Below, one piece after another: positions 34,598-44,361 of a DNA stretch of 64,000 nt. Both the position numbers and the translations under genes were made by a program. The notes under the pieces are model-generated. The model had not been told where the DNA came from and ran no database searches. It saw only the letters and a program-made list of their open reading frames with translations. The stretch is from Shewanella halotolerans (GTDB taxonomy: Bacteria; Pseudomonadota; Gammaproteobacteria; Enterobacterales; Shewanellaceae): the NCBI RefSeq assembly GCF_019457535.1, contig NZ_CP080417.1, positions 1,054,001 to 1,118,000 of the forward strand, read 5' to 3'. Positions within the stretch are counted from its first letter, which is position 1. Every line of letters begins with the position of its first letter.

Positions 34598-35542
34598 CTA
34601 GGCCTGTTTTTCGTATACCAGCTGGGCACCCACCAGATCCGCAAGCGCGGTGCCGACCGATTTAAATAGGGTAATGCCTTGCTCGTCTTGGCGACCAGCT
34701 ATGTCACCGCGACAAAGATCCGCGAGTTCGCCCTTGACCTGGGACAGCTCAAACACGCCTTCCGACACAGGGATCAGCAGCTCGCCTGCTTCGGCGAAGA
34801 CATTGACCTTGGCATCCACATAAACCTCGGCCTTGACGACCAGCTCGCTGTCGCATTCGCGTCTGTCATGATTGTGGTTGCCCACCAAGTCCACATGGGT
34901 GCCGGGCGCTACCCAGGCGGAATCGAAGAGTGGCGCTGGTGCCCCGGTGGCGCAGCTGATGATGTCGGCCGCAGCGACGGCCTTTGGAAGATCCTCACAG
35001 GCCTTCACCTCTATCAGCGGCGCGGCGGCCTGGATAGCGCTGATGGTCTTATCTACCTTATCCGGCGAGCGGCCCCATACGGTTATGGTGTCCAGCTGTC
35101 TCACGCTGGCGTGCGCCAGTGCCATGAAGGTCGCTAGCCTGCCTGTACCGAACAGTAGCAGATGTTTGGCATCAGACCGTGACAGATACTGGCTCGCCAG
35201 CGCCGAGATTGCGGCTGTGCGCCAGTAGGTGACGCTGGTGCCATCGATAAGGGCCTGGGGCTCACCGGTTTCGCGGTTAAAGATCAAAATCTTGGAGTAG
35301 AGGCTCTCCAGCTCGGGAGACTTCTTGGGGTTGCCGGGAAAATAGGTAAAGGCCTTCACCGCTATGGTCTTTTGGTTCCAGGCCGGCAATAGGGCAAAGG
35401 CATCGCTGTGGCTGCTGTCGTCTAACGGAAAGACCTGGCGCTGAGGCATACCCGCGGGCAGGGCAAAGGTGTTTCTTAAGGCGGCGATTAGGCTGGGGAA
35501 GTCCAGTGCCTGGTTCACCGTGTCGGCATCGATAACTTGCAT
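34598..35542 (-). CDS. Ornithine cyclodeaminase/mu-crystallin family protein
   Basis: A 314-residue NAD(P)-dependent enzyme. The family pattern includes KAFTYFPGNP, LIDGTSVTYWRTAAISALAS and the Rossmann motif LLFGTGRLA (canonical members have GAGxQA), then ISCATGAPAPL and LVGNHNHDRRE. Members act as ornithine cyclodeaminase, pyrroline-2-carboxylate reductase or alanine dehydrogenase. Single gene with no metabolic neighbours, so the substrate is open; pyrroline-2-carboxylate or a ketimine is a fair guess. Confidence 0.85.
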   Translation of the reverse strand: MQVIDADTVNQALDFPSLIAALRNTFALPAGMPQRQVFPLDDSSHSDAFALLPAWNQKTIAVKAFTYFPGNPKKSPELESLYSKILIFNRETGEPQALIDGTSVTYWRTAAISALASQYLSRSDAKHLLLFGTGRLATFMALAHASVRQLDTITVWGRSPDKVDKTISAIQAAAPLIEVKACEDLPKAVAAADIISCATGAPAPLFDSAWVAPGTHVDLVGNHNHDRRECDSELVVKAEVYVDAKVNVFAEAGELLIPVSEGVFELSQVKGELADLCRGDIAGRQDEQGITLFKSVGTALADLVGAQLVYEKQA

Positions 35543-35803
35543 ATTACCTCCTGTTTATTTTGGGATATTGTATGCAATTGGTGGTTGAATTGAAAGCTGG
35601 GCCGTATACTTAAAGTTGATGGTGGATTTTTTTTAGTCAATCGAGCTCGGCAAGCGGCTGAATTATTAATAATTCATTAAAGATGAATGTATGTAAGTCG
35701 ATAGTTACTATACTCAATATTGGAATCAAATTTGGCATTCCAAGGTGTTAATTGTCGTTGAAGACAAGTAAAGCAATCACTTCAACAAAAAGGATCTCCC
35801 CCT

Positions 35804-37666
35804 ATGCTCATTCGTCACAAATTACTCGTTAGCGCAGCAGTGTCTATCTGTTCTGTGATAGCGATGTTTGGCTTGCAGCGCTTTTCGGCGGCAAAGCTGG
35901 ATGATTTGTCCCATGCTGCACAACAAGTTATCGAACTTGAAAAGGATGTTTTGAGTTTACGTCGAGATGAAAAAGACTTCTTTGCCCGTTTGGACTTGGC
36001 TTATCTGGATAAACACAAGGCGCAGGCGAGAGAATTAGACGAGAAGATGGCCGGCTTGGCGACTATCTTCGAGCGTAACGACATTGCACAGAGTGATCTG
36101 CAGGCCTTTAGGCAGAACCTGACCCGTTACGAATCTACCTTTGCCGAGATTGCCGAGCTGCAGAAGCAGATTGGTTTGCATCCCAAGGATGGCCTCTATG
36201 GTGCGCTGCGCAGTGCGGTACATAACGTAGAGACCCTGGTGAGGGAGAAGAACGAGCCCGAGCTGATGGTGACCATGTTGCAACTGCGCCGCAACGAAAA
36301 GGATTTTATGCTCAGGCGCGCCATGAGTTATCTGGATAAGTTTAATGGCAACTTGGCGCTGCTGAGACAGCAAGTTTCTGGCGCCATGCTCAGCGATTCG
36401 GTCAAGGGTGAGCTTAATGCCCTGATCGACGATTATGAGAAGAACTTCAAGGCTCTGGTCAGCAAAGAGCAGGAGCTGGGACTGGATAAAGACAGTGGCA
36501 GCATGGCGAGCCTGCGAGACAGTATTTCCTCGGCGGAGAAGTCCTTGGTGCAGCTTAAGGCACAATCCATGGACGCGATTAGCGATGCTGAGAGCGCAAC
36601 TGTTACCATCAGTATCGTTGTTTTTATCCTAATTACTCTGGTTTTAATCGGTTTCACTCTGGCGATCATTCGTAGCATCATGGAGCCTGTGCAGCGGATC
36701 AGCGATGCGATCTCCCGTATCGAGGCGACCAAAGATCTGACCCTGAGATGTGACACTAAGGTGGATGATGAAATCGGCCAGATAGCCCGTCATTTTAATA
36801 GCATGGTGGAGTCGTTTCAGTCGCTGATCCGAGAGGTGCTGACCTCGGTCGAGGTGGTGAATCACTCCTGTCAGGAGCTGTCGGAGAACTCGATGCGTGC
36901 ATCGGAAGGGGTAGGACGCCAGCTTAACGAAACCGACATGGTGGCAACTGCGATCACCGAGATGGGCGCGACCATAGATGAGATCGCCAGCAATACCGAG
37001 CTGGCGGCGGAGCGGGCCGGTAATACCCATGACAATGCTCAGCAAGGCCAGGTTGGGGTTGAGCACACCATAGAGAAGATCCAGGCGTTGGCGGCTCAGC
37101 TCACCGATTCGGCCCAAGTGGTCTCCGAGCTTGAGAAAGATAGTGAGACTATAGGCAGCGTGCTGGACGTGATTCGTGGCATCGCAGAGCAGACCAATCT
37201 ACTGGCACTAAATGCCGCCATCGAGGCCGCCAGGGCCGGTGAGCAGGGCAGAGGCTTTGCCGTGGTCGCCGACGAGGTGAGAAGTCTGGCGATGCGTACC
37301 CAGGAGTCGACCGAGGAGATCGCCGGTATCATTCAGACGCTGCAGTCTCGTACCCGCTCTATCGTGCAGCTGATGGAAGCGACCCAAAGGCAAGGCATTG
37401 AGAGTGCCGATCAGGCGGCGAGTGCCGGCGCCCTGCTGGAGCAGATCAACGCCGATGTCACCAACATCATGGACATGAGTACGCAAATCGCTGCGGCCAT
37501 CGAGGAGCAGAGCATGGTAGCCTCCGAGGTGAACAAGAATGTGGTGGTGATCCGCGACATCGCCGCCGAGTCTGCCCAGGCGGCGGATGAAAATGCCAAG
37601 GCCTCTGACGATGTGAAGGCGCGCACCCAGGTGCTCTATCAGGCGGTGAGTCTGTTTAAGATTTAG
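35804..37666 (+). CDS. Methyl-accepting chemotaxis protein with helical bimodular (HBM-type) sensor
   Basis: A 620-residue receptor: helix 1 (7-25), a periplasmic helical sensor (26-265), helix 2 (about 268-290), HAMP (about 292-345) and the signalling domain with the conserved hairpin tip EQTNLLALNAAIEAARAGEQ. The sensor holds the same motif twice, LRRDEKDFFAR (about 51) and LRRNEKDFMLR (about 167), each followed by YLDK, which is the mark of the HBM domain made of two stacked four-helix bundles. HBM receptors bind organic acids; the ligand here is unknown. No CheR-binding tail is visible. AGGATCT precedes the ATG. Confidence 0.92.
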   Translation: MLIRHKLLVSAAVSICSVIAMFGLQRFSAAKLDDLSHAAQQVIELEKDVLSLRRDEKDFFARLDLAYLDKHKAQARELDEKMAGLATIFERNDIAQSDLQAFRQNLTRYESTFAEIAELQKQIGLHPKDGLYGALRSAVHNVETLVREKNEPELMVTMLQLRRNEKDFMLRRAMSYLDKFNGNLALLRQQVSGAMLSDSVKGELNALIDDYEKNFKALVSKEQELGLDKDSGSMASLRDSISSAEKSLVQLKAQSMDAISDAESATVTISIVVFILITLVLIGFTLAIIRSIMEPVQRISDAISRIEATKDLTLRCDTKVDDEIGQIARHFNSMVESFQSLIREVLTSVEVVNHSCQELSENSMRASEGVGRQLNETDMVATAITEMGATIDEIASNTELAAERAGNTHDNAQQGQVGVEHTIEKIQALAAQLTDSAQVVSELEKDSETIGSVLDVIRGIAEQTNLLALNAAIEAARAGEQGRGFAVVADEVRSLAMRTQESTEEIAGIIQTLQSRTRSIVQLMEATQRQGIESADQAASAGALLEQINADVTNIMDMSTQIAAAIEEQSMVASEVNKNVVVIRDIAAESAQAADENAKASDDVKARTQVLYQAVSLFKI

Positions 37667-37679
37667 GCGGTTGATTTAG

Positions 37680-37706
37680 AAAGGGGGCTTAGGCCCCTTT
37701 TTTTTT
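37680..37706 (+). terminator. Intrinsic terminator after the HBM chemoreceptor gene
   Basis: Stem AGGGG / CCCCT with a short GC-rich loop and nine T. Confidence 0.85.
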
Positions 37707-37798
37707 GAAATTTATTTGTGAAATGCTGGGTTTATACTCAAATTCTGTCGCCGGGTCGACTAAGCTAGTCTAGAGTGCAGGACAAAAGAGAGTGGTCG

Positions 37799-39379
37799 AT
37801 GCGATTAAATCACTTCCTAAATATTTTAGCCCTAGGGCTCTTGCTGCTGTCGTTTCTGACCGCAAGCGGCATCTATTACCTTATCTACCTGCCAAGAATT
37901 GAAGAGCAAGTGATCTCAAGGCAAGACAGAGATCTGCAGGCGGTCCAAAAGGGGATCGCCTACGCCCAAAAAAACCTGGACACCCTCTGCTACGACTACG
38001 CCATCTGGGATGATATGGTGAGCTTTGTCGATAATGTATCGCCTGAGTTTGTGACCAAAAACCTCTACGATAATGCCTTCGAGGCGGCCAATATCGATGG
38101 TTTCTATGTGTTTAACCGCCAAAATCAGCTGGTGTGGCATTATCGAAGTGGCGCCGATTTTAGCTCCCAGCAGCTGCCCTTAGGCAAGGTTGCTGTGGCG
38201 GGCAAGGTCCTCCCCTCAAAGGCGGAGATGAAGGCGGGGAAGCCTTCGGTGCGCAGCGGCCTGCTGCGCATGGGATCTAGGGTGGTCTATTTCAGCAATG
38301 TCACCGTTTTGCCCAGTAACGGCGAGGGACAGGTGGCGGGTAGCTTGTTGACCGTACGAAACGTAAGTCAGGCGATTCACGAGGAGATAGAGCAGTTTAG
38401 CCTGATCAAGTTCGATCTCGAGGTGTTGGCTAAGCCAGCGCTTTCCGGTGAGACCTCGCTGGGCTTTCGAGAGACACCTAAGGTGGATGAGATCTCTGCG
38501 GAGCATTCTTGGTACCTGCATGATGCGCTCAATGTCCCTTCGCTCAAAATCACTGTGATCCACGACCGTAACCTTATCCCCTCTATCTTTACCGTAGAGT
38601 CGATCCTGATGTTTTTAAGCGTCCTGGTGATGTCCTACATCGCCATCGTTCCCTTCTCGGCGCTGGTGGTCCGGCCGCTACGGATTGCCAACGCCGTGCT
38701 GGATAAGATGGCCCACAGAGGCGTATTACTTACCATGCCTACGGGCTGGGCGATCACCGAGGTGGCTAAGCTGACCGAGTCTTTCAATCTGGTCGTGGAG
38801 AAGCTACAGCGGCATCAAAACTATCTGGAATCTCTCTCTTTTAACGACCCCCTTACAGGCATCGCCAATCGCCGCAGCCTGGAGGTGTTCGCCGAGCGCG
38901 CCCATAAGCAGTGGCGCGAGGGCAAGGGGGCGATTGGCTTCATCATGCTGGATATCGATTTCTTTAAGCCCTATAACGATACGGTTGGGCATCAGAGTGG
39001 TGACCAGGCCTTGATCAAGGTAGCCCAGGCTCTGATGCTTGAGTGTCGTCGCCGGGGCGAGCTAGTTACCCGCTATGGCGGTGAAGAGTTTTGTGTGGTG
39101 ATCCATGGCGATAACCTGGCGCAGATGGAGTTGCTGGCCAGGCGCATGCTGCAAAGGGTGCGGGATCTCAACATCTATCATCAAGCCTCGCCCTATGAGA
39201 TCATCACCGTCAGCATGGGCGCCGTGCTCTATGACGGATACCACCCCGAGTTTGCCGATGACGACTGGCAGCAGATGGTCAAGTTGGCCGACGAGCAGCT
39301 CTATCAGGCTAAAGAGAGCGGGCGAAATAACCTGCAGATACTGCATCGCAAGGTGAGCCCGCTCTTCGTGGTCGGCTGA
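37799..39379 (+). CDS. CHASE4-domain diguanylate cyclase
   Basis: A 526-residue membrane protein: helix 1 (8-30), a periplasmic CHASE4 sensor (about 45-230; LCYDYAIWDDMVSFVD, GFYVFNRQNQLVWHYR), helix 2 (about 262-285), a linker of HAMP type and a GGDEF domain with an intact GGEEF at 427-431. It should make cyclic di-GMP. ATG 37799 has GAGAG upstream; an in-frame GTG at 37775 would only add a charged tail. It ends one base from the convergent chemoreceptor gene. Confidence 0.91.
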   Translation: MRLNHFLNILALGLLLLSFLTASGIYYLIYLPRIEEQVISRQDRDLQAVQKGIAYAQKNLDTLCYDYAIWDDMVSFVDNVSPEFVTKNLYDNAFEAANIDGFYVFNRQNQLVWHYRSGADFSSQQLPLGKVAVAGKVLPSKAEMKAGKPSVRSGLLRMGSRVVYFSNVTVLPSNGEGQVAGSLLTVRNVSQAIHEEIEQFSLIKFDLEVLAKPALSGETSLGFRETPKVDEISAEHSWYLHDALNVPSLKITVIHDRNLIPSIFTVESILMFLSVLVMSYIAIVPFSALVVRPLRIANAVLDKMAHRGVLLTMPTGWAITEVAKLTESFNLVVEKLQRHQNYLESLSFNDPLTGIANRRSLEVFAERAHKQWREGKGAIGFIMLDIDFFKPYNDTVGHQSGDQALIKVAQALMLECRRRGELVTRYGGEEFCVVIHGDNLAQMELLARRMLQRVRDLNIYHQASPYEIITVSMGAVLYDGYHPEFADDDWQQMVKLADEQLYQAKESGRNNLQILHRKVSPLFVVG

Positions 39380-39380
39380 G

Positions 39381-41018
39381 TCAGAGCCTGAAGGTGGTGA
39401 CCTGTTGCCGCATCGAGTCGGCCAGGGAAGTGAGCTGGGCGATGGAGTGACCCAGCTCCAAGGCGGATTCGGTGGATTGGCTGGCGATATCGCTAATGGC
39501 GATGATGCTGCGGTTAATGCTCTCGGCGACACTGCTCTGCTCCTCTGCCGCCGTGGCGATATGGGTGTTCATCTCTGTGATGTTGTCGACCGAGGCGACT
39601 ATCTCCTGCAACGCTTCCCCCGCCTTGTTGGTCTGTTGATTAGCATCATCCACCTGTTTAATGCCCACATCCATGGCGGTGACCGCCTCGTTCACCCCAC
39701 TCTGAAGCGTCTCTATCATGGTCTCGATCTCCTGGGTCGCCTCCTGGGTGCGCTGGGCGAGGGAGCGAACTTCGTCGGCGACCACGGCAAATCCGCGCCC
39801 CTGCTCACCGGCCCTGGCGGCCTCGATGGCGGCGTTGAGCGCCAGCAGGTTGGTCTGCTCGGCAATCCCCTTGATGACGCTCAGTACGCTGCCGATATGT
39901 TGGCTTTCGTGGGACAGGTGGGTGATCACCTCTGAGGTGCTCTGGATCTGCATCGACAGCGCCTGCATGCTGCTAATCGACAGCTGGACGATATCATTGC
40001 CGTTGGCGGCGAATCTGTCGGCATTTCTGGCTGAGTCAGCGGCGGCCGTGGTGCTTTGCGCCACCTCATTGACCGTTGCCGTCATCTCATTCATGGCTGT
40101 GGCGGTCTGCTCTGTCTCCGCCTGCTGCTGTTGAATGCGGGCATTGGAGATCTGGGTGAACTCGTTGAGGGCTAACGCCGAGTCACTGACGCTGTTGGCT
40201 GCCTCGGCTACCCCTTTGAGGATGCCTCGCAAGTGGCGAAAGACATCATTGAGCCCGGTGGAGATCAGCCCCAGCTCGTCTTTATTCAGTTGCTCGAAGG
40301 TGACCGTAAGATCTGAGTCCTGCTGTATGGTATGTAGCTGAGTGCGTATGTGGTTGATGGGTTTCATTACGCTGCGGTTAATCCAGATGCCGAGCACTAT
40401 ACTGGCAATGGCGGCCACTAGGGTGATGAGTATAAAGAGGGAGATAGAGGACTCGTAGATCTCGGCGACCCTGTCTTTCTCCTCGCCGGCGACTTTGAGC
40501 TGCAGGCTGATGAGCTCGGCAATGGTGCCGCTGATGGGATCGATCACTCGGTAGAGTGGGATTATCTCCTCCCGCAACTGACCGGCAATATTACCTGACT
40601 TACTACCGAGCAGCTGTTCCAGATGGGTGATACGTTGGTTGGCCGGAACAAACAGGCGTTCGGCCTCATCGACCAGACGTTTCTCATCCCTGGTGAGTTC
40701 GGTGGCGACGTATTGGCGCCATTTGCTGTCTATGTTGTTGCTTGCTTCCTGCAGGGCTTGTTTGGCCTGTTCGGCGCTGAATTCACCGGCATTGGCCTTG
40801 TTGATGGCGTCGATAACAAATACCGCGTAATCATCGGCAATCACCTTGAGATCTTCTAGCGGAACGACTCTGTCGTTATAGATGGTGACGACACCTTTCT
40901 CGATATTATTCATCATGTTGATTGCTAAGATGCAGATACAGATGAGGAGCGAGAGGGGCAGTAAGATGCCGAAAGCCATCTTGTGCTTGATTTGAATATT
41001 GTTCATATAGATACCCAA
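39381..41018 (-). CDS. Methyl-accepting chemotaxis protein, four-helix-bundle sensor
   Basis: A 545-residue receptor: helix 1 (13-33), a periplasmic four-helix-bundle domain (about 34-188), helix 2 (about 190-212), HAMP, and the signalling domain with the tip EQTNLLALNAAIEAARAGEQ. No heme or PAS motif is seen. Ligand unknown. The start may be M5 (MNNIQIKHKMAFG), four codons inside the longest frame. Tail-to-tail with the CHASE4 cyclase, with no room for a terminator between them. Confidence 0.9.
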   Translation of the reverse strand: MGIYMNNIQIKHKMAFGILLPLSLLICICILAINMMNNIEKGVVTIYNDRVVPLEDLKVIADDYAVFVIDAINKANAGEFSAEQAKQALQEASNNIDSKWRQYVATELTRDEKRLVDEAERLFVPANQRITHLEQLLGSKSGNIAGQLREEIIPLYRVIDPISGTIAELISLQLKVAGEEKDRVAEIYESSISLFILITLVAAIASIVLGIWINRSVMKPINHIRTQLHTIQQDSDLTVTFEQLNKDELGLISTGLNDVFRHLRGILKGVAEAANSVSDSALALNEFTQISNARIQQQQAETEQTATAMNEMTATVNEVAQSTTAAADSARNADRFAANGNDIVQLSISSMQALSMQIQSTSEVITHLSHESQHIGSVLSVIKGIAEQTNLLALNAAIEAARAGEQGRGFAVVADEVRSLAQRTQEATQEIETMIETLQSGVNEAVTAMDVGIKQVDDANQQTNKAGEALQEIVASVDNITEMNTHIATAAEEQSSVAESINRSIIAISDIASQSTESALELGHSIAQLTSLADSMRQQVTTFRL

Positions 41019-41104
41019 ATGAAGAGGTAAATAGCAGAAAGCTAAAACTTATGACGTATCTATAGGTATAGCAAAAGATTGAAATGGGTAAGATGAATAG
41101 AAAC

Positions 41105-41133
41105 AAAAAAGCCTCGCAGTGCGAGGCTTTTTT
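41105..41133 (-). terminator. Terminator of tRNA-Phe
   Basis: AAAAAAGCCTCGCA / TGCGAGGCTTTTTT, a near-perfect stem with A and T runs, 29 bases beyond the tRNA 3' end. Confidence 0.9.
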
Positions 41134-41161
41134 GTGTGGTGCGCTAGGCACCCTCAGAATA

Positions 41162-41237
41162 TGGTGCCCGAACCCGGAATCGAACCAGGGACACGAGGAT
41201 TTTCAATCCTCTGCTCTACCGACTGAGCTATTCGGGC
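41162..41237 (-). tRNA. tRNA-Phe (GAA)
   Basis: Cloverleaf of 76 bases: acceptor stem GCCCGAA / TTCGGGC, encoded CCA end, D loop AGCTCAGTCGGTAGAGC, anticodon loop TTGAAAA with anticodon GAA, and TTCGATT in the T loop. Confidence 0.97.
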
Positions 41238-41247
41238 GACGGGGTGC

Positions 41248-41276
41248 ATTAAAAGGCTTTTGCGCATTTGAGTCAA
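41248..41276 (-). promoter_or_regulatory. Promoter of tRNA-Phe
   Basis: On the minus strand TTGACT, a 17-base spacer and TTTAAT, followed by a GC-rich discriminator (GCACCCCG) typical of stringently controlled stable-RNA promoters. Confidence 0.75.
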
Positions 41277-41614
41277 CACATTTTTGCAAAAACTTTGTTT
41301 ATCTCGCTTGTTTGGATAACTTTTGCCCGAAACGTCGATTTTTAGATCAAATGTCGTTGTCGGGCCTCTGGGAGGAGCGTGAAAGGATGTGGGCTGTGGG
41401 GAGGTTCTTGGTCGCGCATCTCGACAAAATCTGACATTCTTTTAGGCAGAATGTATGGTTATTTCGGTAATAACGGGCAAGGTGTTAGCGACGGCTAAGG
41501 TGCACTGGCAATTTATGCCGATAGTTGGGCCATGTGGTGGGAAAGAGGCTGGATGACGAGTGAGCATGCGAGGGACTAAGATTTCAGTTAAAAGGCTCCC
41601 GAGACAAACAGATC

Positions 41615-41640
41615 AAAAAAAAGCCCCGCAGTTGCGGGGC
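41615..41640 (-). terminator. Terminator of bamD
   Basis: GCCCCGCA / TGCGGGGC stem; on the minus strand followed by eight T. Confidence 0.9.
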
Positions 41641-41674
41641 CTCTTAAATCAATTAATGCCTTGGATTGCCAGGC

Positions 41675-42433
41675 TTACTTGAGCATATTGTTGTTAGGGA
41701 AGTTACTTTGCATCACCATGAGTACGTGATCTTTTAGCTTCTGTTGGCCGAGTTCCTCGTAGGCGGTTGCCATGATCTCTAGGGCGCGCTCGGTCGAAGG
41801 TGTACCAGGATAGGTTTCCAGCACTGTCTGGGCACGCACAGCGGCTGCGCTCCAGGCATTCATCTTGATGTAGTATTCCGCAACCGTGACGGCGTACTTG
41901 GCCAGACGGTTTTTCAAGAACTGCATGCGTTTTTGCGCATCGGCGGCATATTTGCTGTTAGGATACTGCTTAATCAAACGATCGAAGTCTTTGAAGGCGT
42001 CCTGGGCAGCCTTGGGATCTCGGTCGGTTCTGTCGATGTTGAGCATGTCGTGGAACATATAGTTGTCCGACTGCATGTTCACCAGACCACGCATATAGTA
42101 GACATAATCGATATCTTTATGTGTGGGGTTAAGGCGAATGAAGCGATCGATATTGGCAATACCCGACGCTGAATCATCCAGTTTGTAGTATGCGTAGATC
42201 AGGTCTAATTGTACCTGAGTCTTGTGTGGACCGAAGGGATAGCGAGAGTCTAGTGCTTCCAAAGAGCGCACCGCTTTACTATAGTTGCCCAACTCCATCG
42301 AGGTTCTGGCTTGAGAATAGAGGACTTCGGGGGAAGATTTACTCAGCTCAATATCATCTTCTGGTTTACTACTACACGCCGCTAAGGCCAATGACAACAA
42401 GGCGATAGCTGCGCCTTTAGCAAAATTATGCAT
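41675..42433 (-). CDS. bamD: Outer-membrane protein assembly factor BamD
   Basis: A 252-residue lipoprotein of the BAM complex that inserts beta-barrel proteins in the outer membrane. Lipobox LAAC with Cys20, then five TPR-type helical repeats (about 35-240), including LYSQARTSMELGNYSKAV and FDRLIKQYPNSKYA. Length matches E. coli BamD. Divergent from rluD, the gene order of E. coli and other gammaproteobacteria. Confidence 0.96.
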   Translation of the reverse strand: MHNFAKGAAIALLSLALAACSSKPEDDIELSKSSPEVLYSQARTSMELGNYSKAVRSLEALDSRYPFGPHKTQVQLDLIYAYYKLDDSASGIANIDRFIRLNPTHKDIDYVYYMRGLVNMQSDNYMFHDMLNIDRTDRDPKAAQDAFKDFDRLIKQYPNSKYAADAQKRMQFLKNRLAKYAVTVAEYYIKMNAWSAAAVRAQTVLETYPGTPSTERALEIMATAYEELGQQKLKDHVLMVMQSNFPNNNMLK

Positions 42434-42556
42434 ACTTGAATTCGATTCTTTGTAAGTTGTTGTTTAAGAATTTTTCCATTTCACGATAAAATAGAAACAA
42501 TACGATTGTAACAGATAGCACTTTAATTTGGACCCCAAAACGCGGGTACGGTTCCT

Positions 42557-43528
42557 ATGACACAAGAGATTAATCTAAAAAGCGAGATCACAGCAACACA
42601 AACCGGGCAGAGATTAGACCAAACTCTGGCCGAGTTGTTCCCTGATTACTCCCGTACACGTATTAAAGAGTGGATACAGGCTGGTGCCGTCTACGTCGAT
42701 GGTATGGTGCAGACTAAGCCGAGAGAAAAGGTGCTCGAAGGCCAGGAAATTGAGATCGAAGCGACTCTCAAAGAGGAGATCAAGGCCGAGGCCCAGGCGA
42801 TCGATCTGGATATCGTCTATGAAGATGACCATATTATCGTGATCAACAAACAGGCGGGCCTGGTGGTACATCCGGGAGCGGGAAATAGCGACGGCACTCT
42901 GATGAATGCACTGCTGCACCATTGTCCTGAGATCGAACTCGTCCCCAGGGCGGGTATCGTGCATCGTCTCGATAAGGACACCACGGGCTTGATGGTGGTG
43001 GCCAAGACGGTCGAGGCGCAGACCCATCTGGTTGCAGCCCTGCAGGCCCGCGAGATCACCCGTGAGTATGAGGCGATCGTGAGTGGCACCATGACGGCCG
43101 GCGGCGTGGTAGATGAGCCAATTGCCCGTCACCCGACCAAGCGTACCCATATGGCGGTGCATCATAGTGGTCGCCCCTCTGTGACCCACTACCGTGTGGC
43201 AGAGAAGTTCCGCGCCCATACCCGTCTGCGTCTGCGTCTGGAAACCGGCCGTACCCACCAGATCAGGGTGCACATGGCGCACATAGGTCATATCTTAGTG
43301 GGGGATCCCGTCTATGGCGGTCGTCCTCGTCCACCGAAGAAGGCGACACCTGAACTGATGGAGGCACTGAACGGCTTTAAGCGTCAGGCGCTACACGCGG
43401 TGCGCCTCGAGCTGGCACACCCCTTCACCTGCGAGATCATGAGCTGGCAGGCGCCTATCCCAGAAGATATGGTGGCCTTGACCCGCGCCCTGCGCGACGA
43501 CACCAAGGCTCATCCGGCGGAATATTAA
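42557..43528 (+). CDS. rluD: 23S rRNA pseudouridine(1911/1915/1917) synthase
   Basis: A 323-residue enzyme that modifies helix 69 of 23S rRNA. N-terminal S4 domain (about 18-78) and catalytic domain with HRLDKDTTG; the catalytic Asp is D139, the same number as in E. coli RluD. Its stop codon overlaps the start of pgeF (TAATG), so the two are translationally coupled. Confidence 0.96.
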   Translation: MTQEINLKSEITATQTGQRLDQTLAELFPDYSRTRIKEWIQAGAVYVDGMVQTKPREKVLEGQEIEIEATLKEEIKAEAQAIDLDIVYEDDHIIVINKQAGLVVHPGAGNSDGTLMNALLHHCPEIELVPRAGIVHRLDKDTTGLMVVAKTVEAQTHLVAALQAREITREYEAIVSGTMTAGGVVDEPIARHPTKRTHMAVHHSGRPSVTHYRVAEKFRAHTRLRLRLETGRTHQIRVHMAHIGHILVGDPVYGGRPRPPKKATPELMEALNGFKRQALHAVRLELAHPFTCEIMSWQAPIPEDMVALTRALRDDTKAHPAEY

Positions 43529-44247
43529 TGCTGCCTCAAGACTGGTTCATTCCCCCTGGCGTGAAGTTGGCATTTAGCCGGCGTCAGGGCGGTGTGAGTC
43601 AGGCTCCCTTCGATAGTCTAAATCTTGGCGACCATGTTGGCGACGTTCCCGAGTATGTGCGGCAAAATCGTCTGCTTGTGGCCCAGGCCTTAGGCTTGTC
43701 AGGCGAACCTGCCTGGCTGGAGCAGATCCATGGTATTGAGCTGGTGAATCTGGATCAGGACACAAACCGTGTTGCCGATGGCAGTCTCTGCCGAAGTGGC
43801 GAGCATGTGTGTGTGGTGATGACTGCCGACTGCCTGCCTGTGCTTATCTGCGATCGCGCGGCGACTCAGGTGGCGGCGGTGCATGCCGGTTGGCGCGGTT
43901 TATGTAACGGCATTGTCGAGGCGGCTATCGCTGAGTTTGATGCGCCCGCCGAAGAGTTACTTATCTATCTTGGCCCCTGTATCGGCCCCAAGGCCTTCGA
44001 AGTTGGGGCGGAAGTCAGGGTGCAGTTTATCGCCCAGCATGCTGAAACTTATGCCTTTTTTACACCTAGAGGCGATAAGTTTTTAGCCGATCTGCAAGGG
44101 ATAGCCCGTTATCGGGCCGAGCGTCTCGGCATCGCTTCCGTCTATCAACTGCCTCACTGCACCTACAGCATGAGCGCAGATTATTTCTCCTACCGCCGCG
44201 AGGCAAAAACTGGGCGCATGGCCTCATTTATCTGGCTGGAAAAATAG
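43528..44247 (+). CDS. pgeF: Peptidoglycan editing factor / multicopper-polyphenol-oxidase-like protein (YfiH)
   Basis: A 239-residue YfiH-family protein with the metal-binding TADCLPV and HAGWRGL motifs and the C-terminal HCTYS. The family is assigned as a purine nucleoside phosphorylase-like or amidase enzyme in eukaryotes and a peptidoglycan-editing factor in E. coli; the reaction here is not shown. Directly coupled to rluD (one-base overlap), as in other gammaproteobacteria. Confidence 0.92.
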   Translation: MLPQDWFIPPGVKLAFSRRQGGVSQAPFDSLNLGDHVGDVPEYVRQNRLLVAQALGLSGEPAWLEQIHGIELVNLDQDTNRVADGSLCRSGEHVCVVMTADCLPVLICDRAATQVAAVHAGWRGLCNGIVEAAIAEFDAPAEELLIYLGPCIGPKAFEVGAEVRVQFIAQHAETYAFFTPRGDKFLADLQGIARYRAERLGIASVYQLPHCTYSMSADYFSYRREAKTGRMASFIWLEK

Positions 44248-44277
44248 AGCAAATTTCAAGCAATTTTTTCCTTGTTG

Positions 44278-44305
44278 CTTGAATCCTCCTAAAAAGTCCC
44301 CATTT
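44278..44305 (+). promoter_or_regulatory. Sigma-32 heat-shock-type promoter of clpB
   Basis: CTTGAA at 44278 and CCCCATTT at 44298, spacing 14 bases. Both match the RpoH consensus (CTTGAAA, CCCCATnT). It lies about 57 bases upstream of the clpB start and after the pgeF stop. Confidence 0.85.
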
Positions 44306-44361
44306 ATACTGGTAACAAAGCACTGAAGGTTTCCTTCATTCGTTAATTTTTAGGAGGCTGT

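Larger units (their letters stand above)
41238..41674. other. Intergenic region tRNA-Phe / bamD
   Basis: The 437 bases hold the tRNA promoter at the left and the bamD terminator at the right. The stretch 41277-41614 shows no reading frame or RNA that I can support. Confidence 0.6.

Noticed and set aside
41162..41237. tRNA-Phe as an integration site
   Set aside because: No integrase, direct repeat of the tRNA end or foreign gene is seen next to it.
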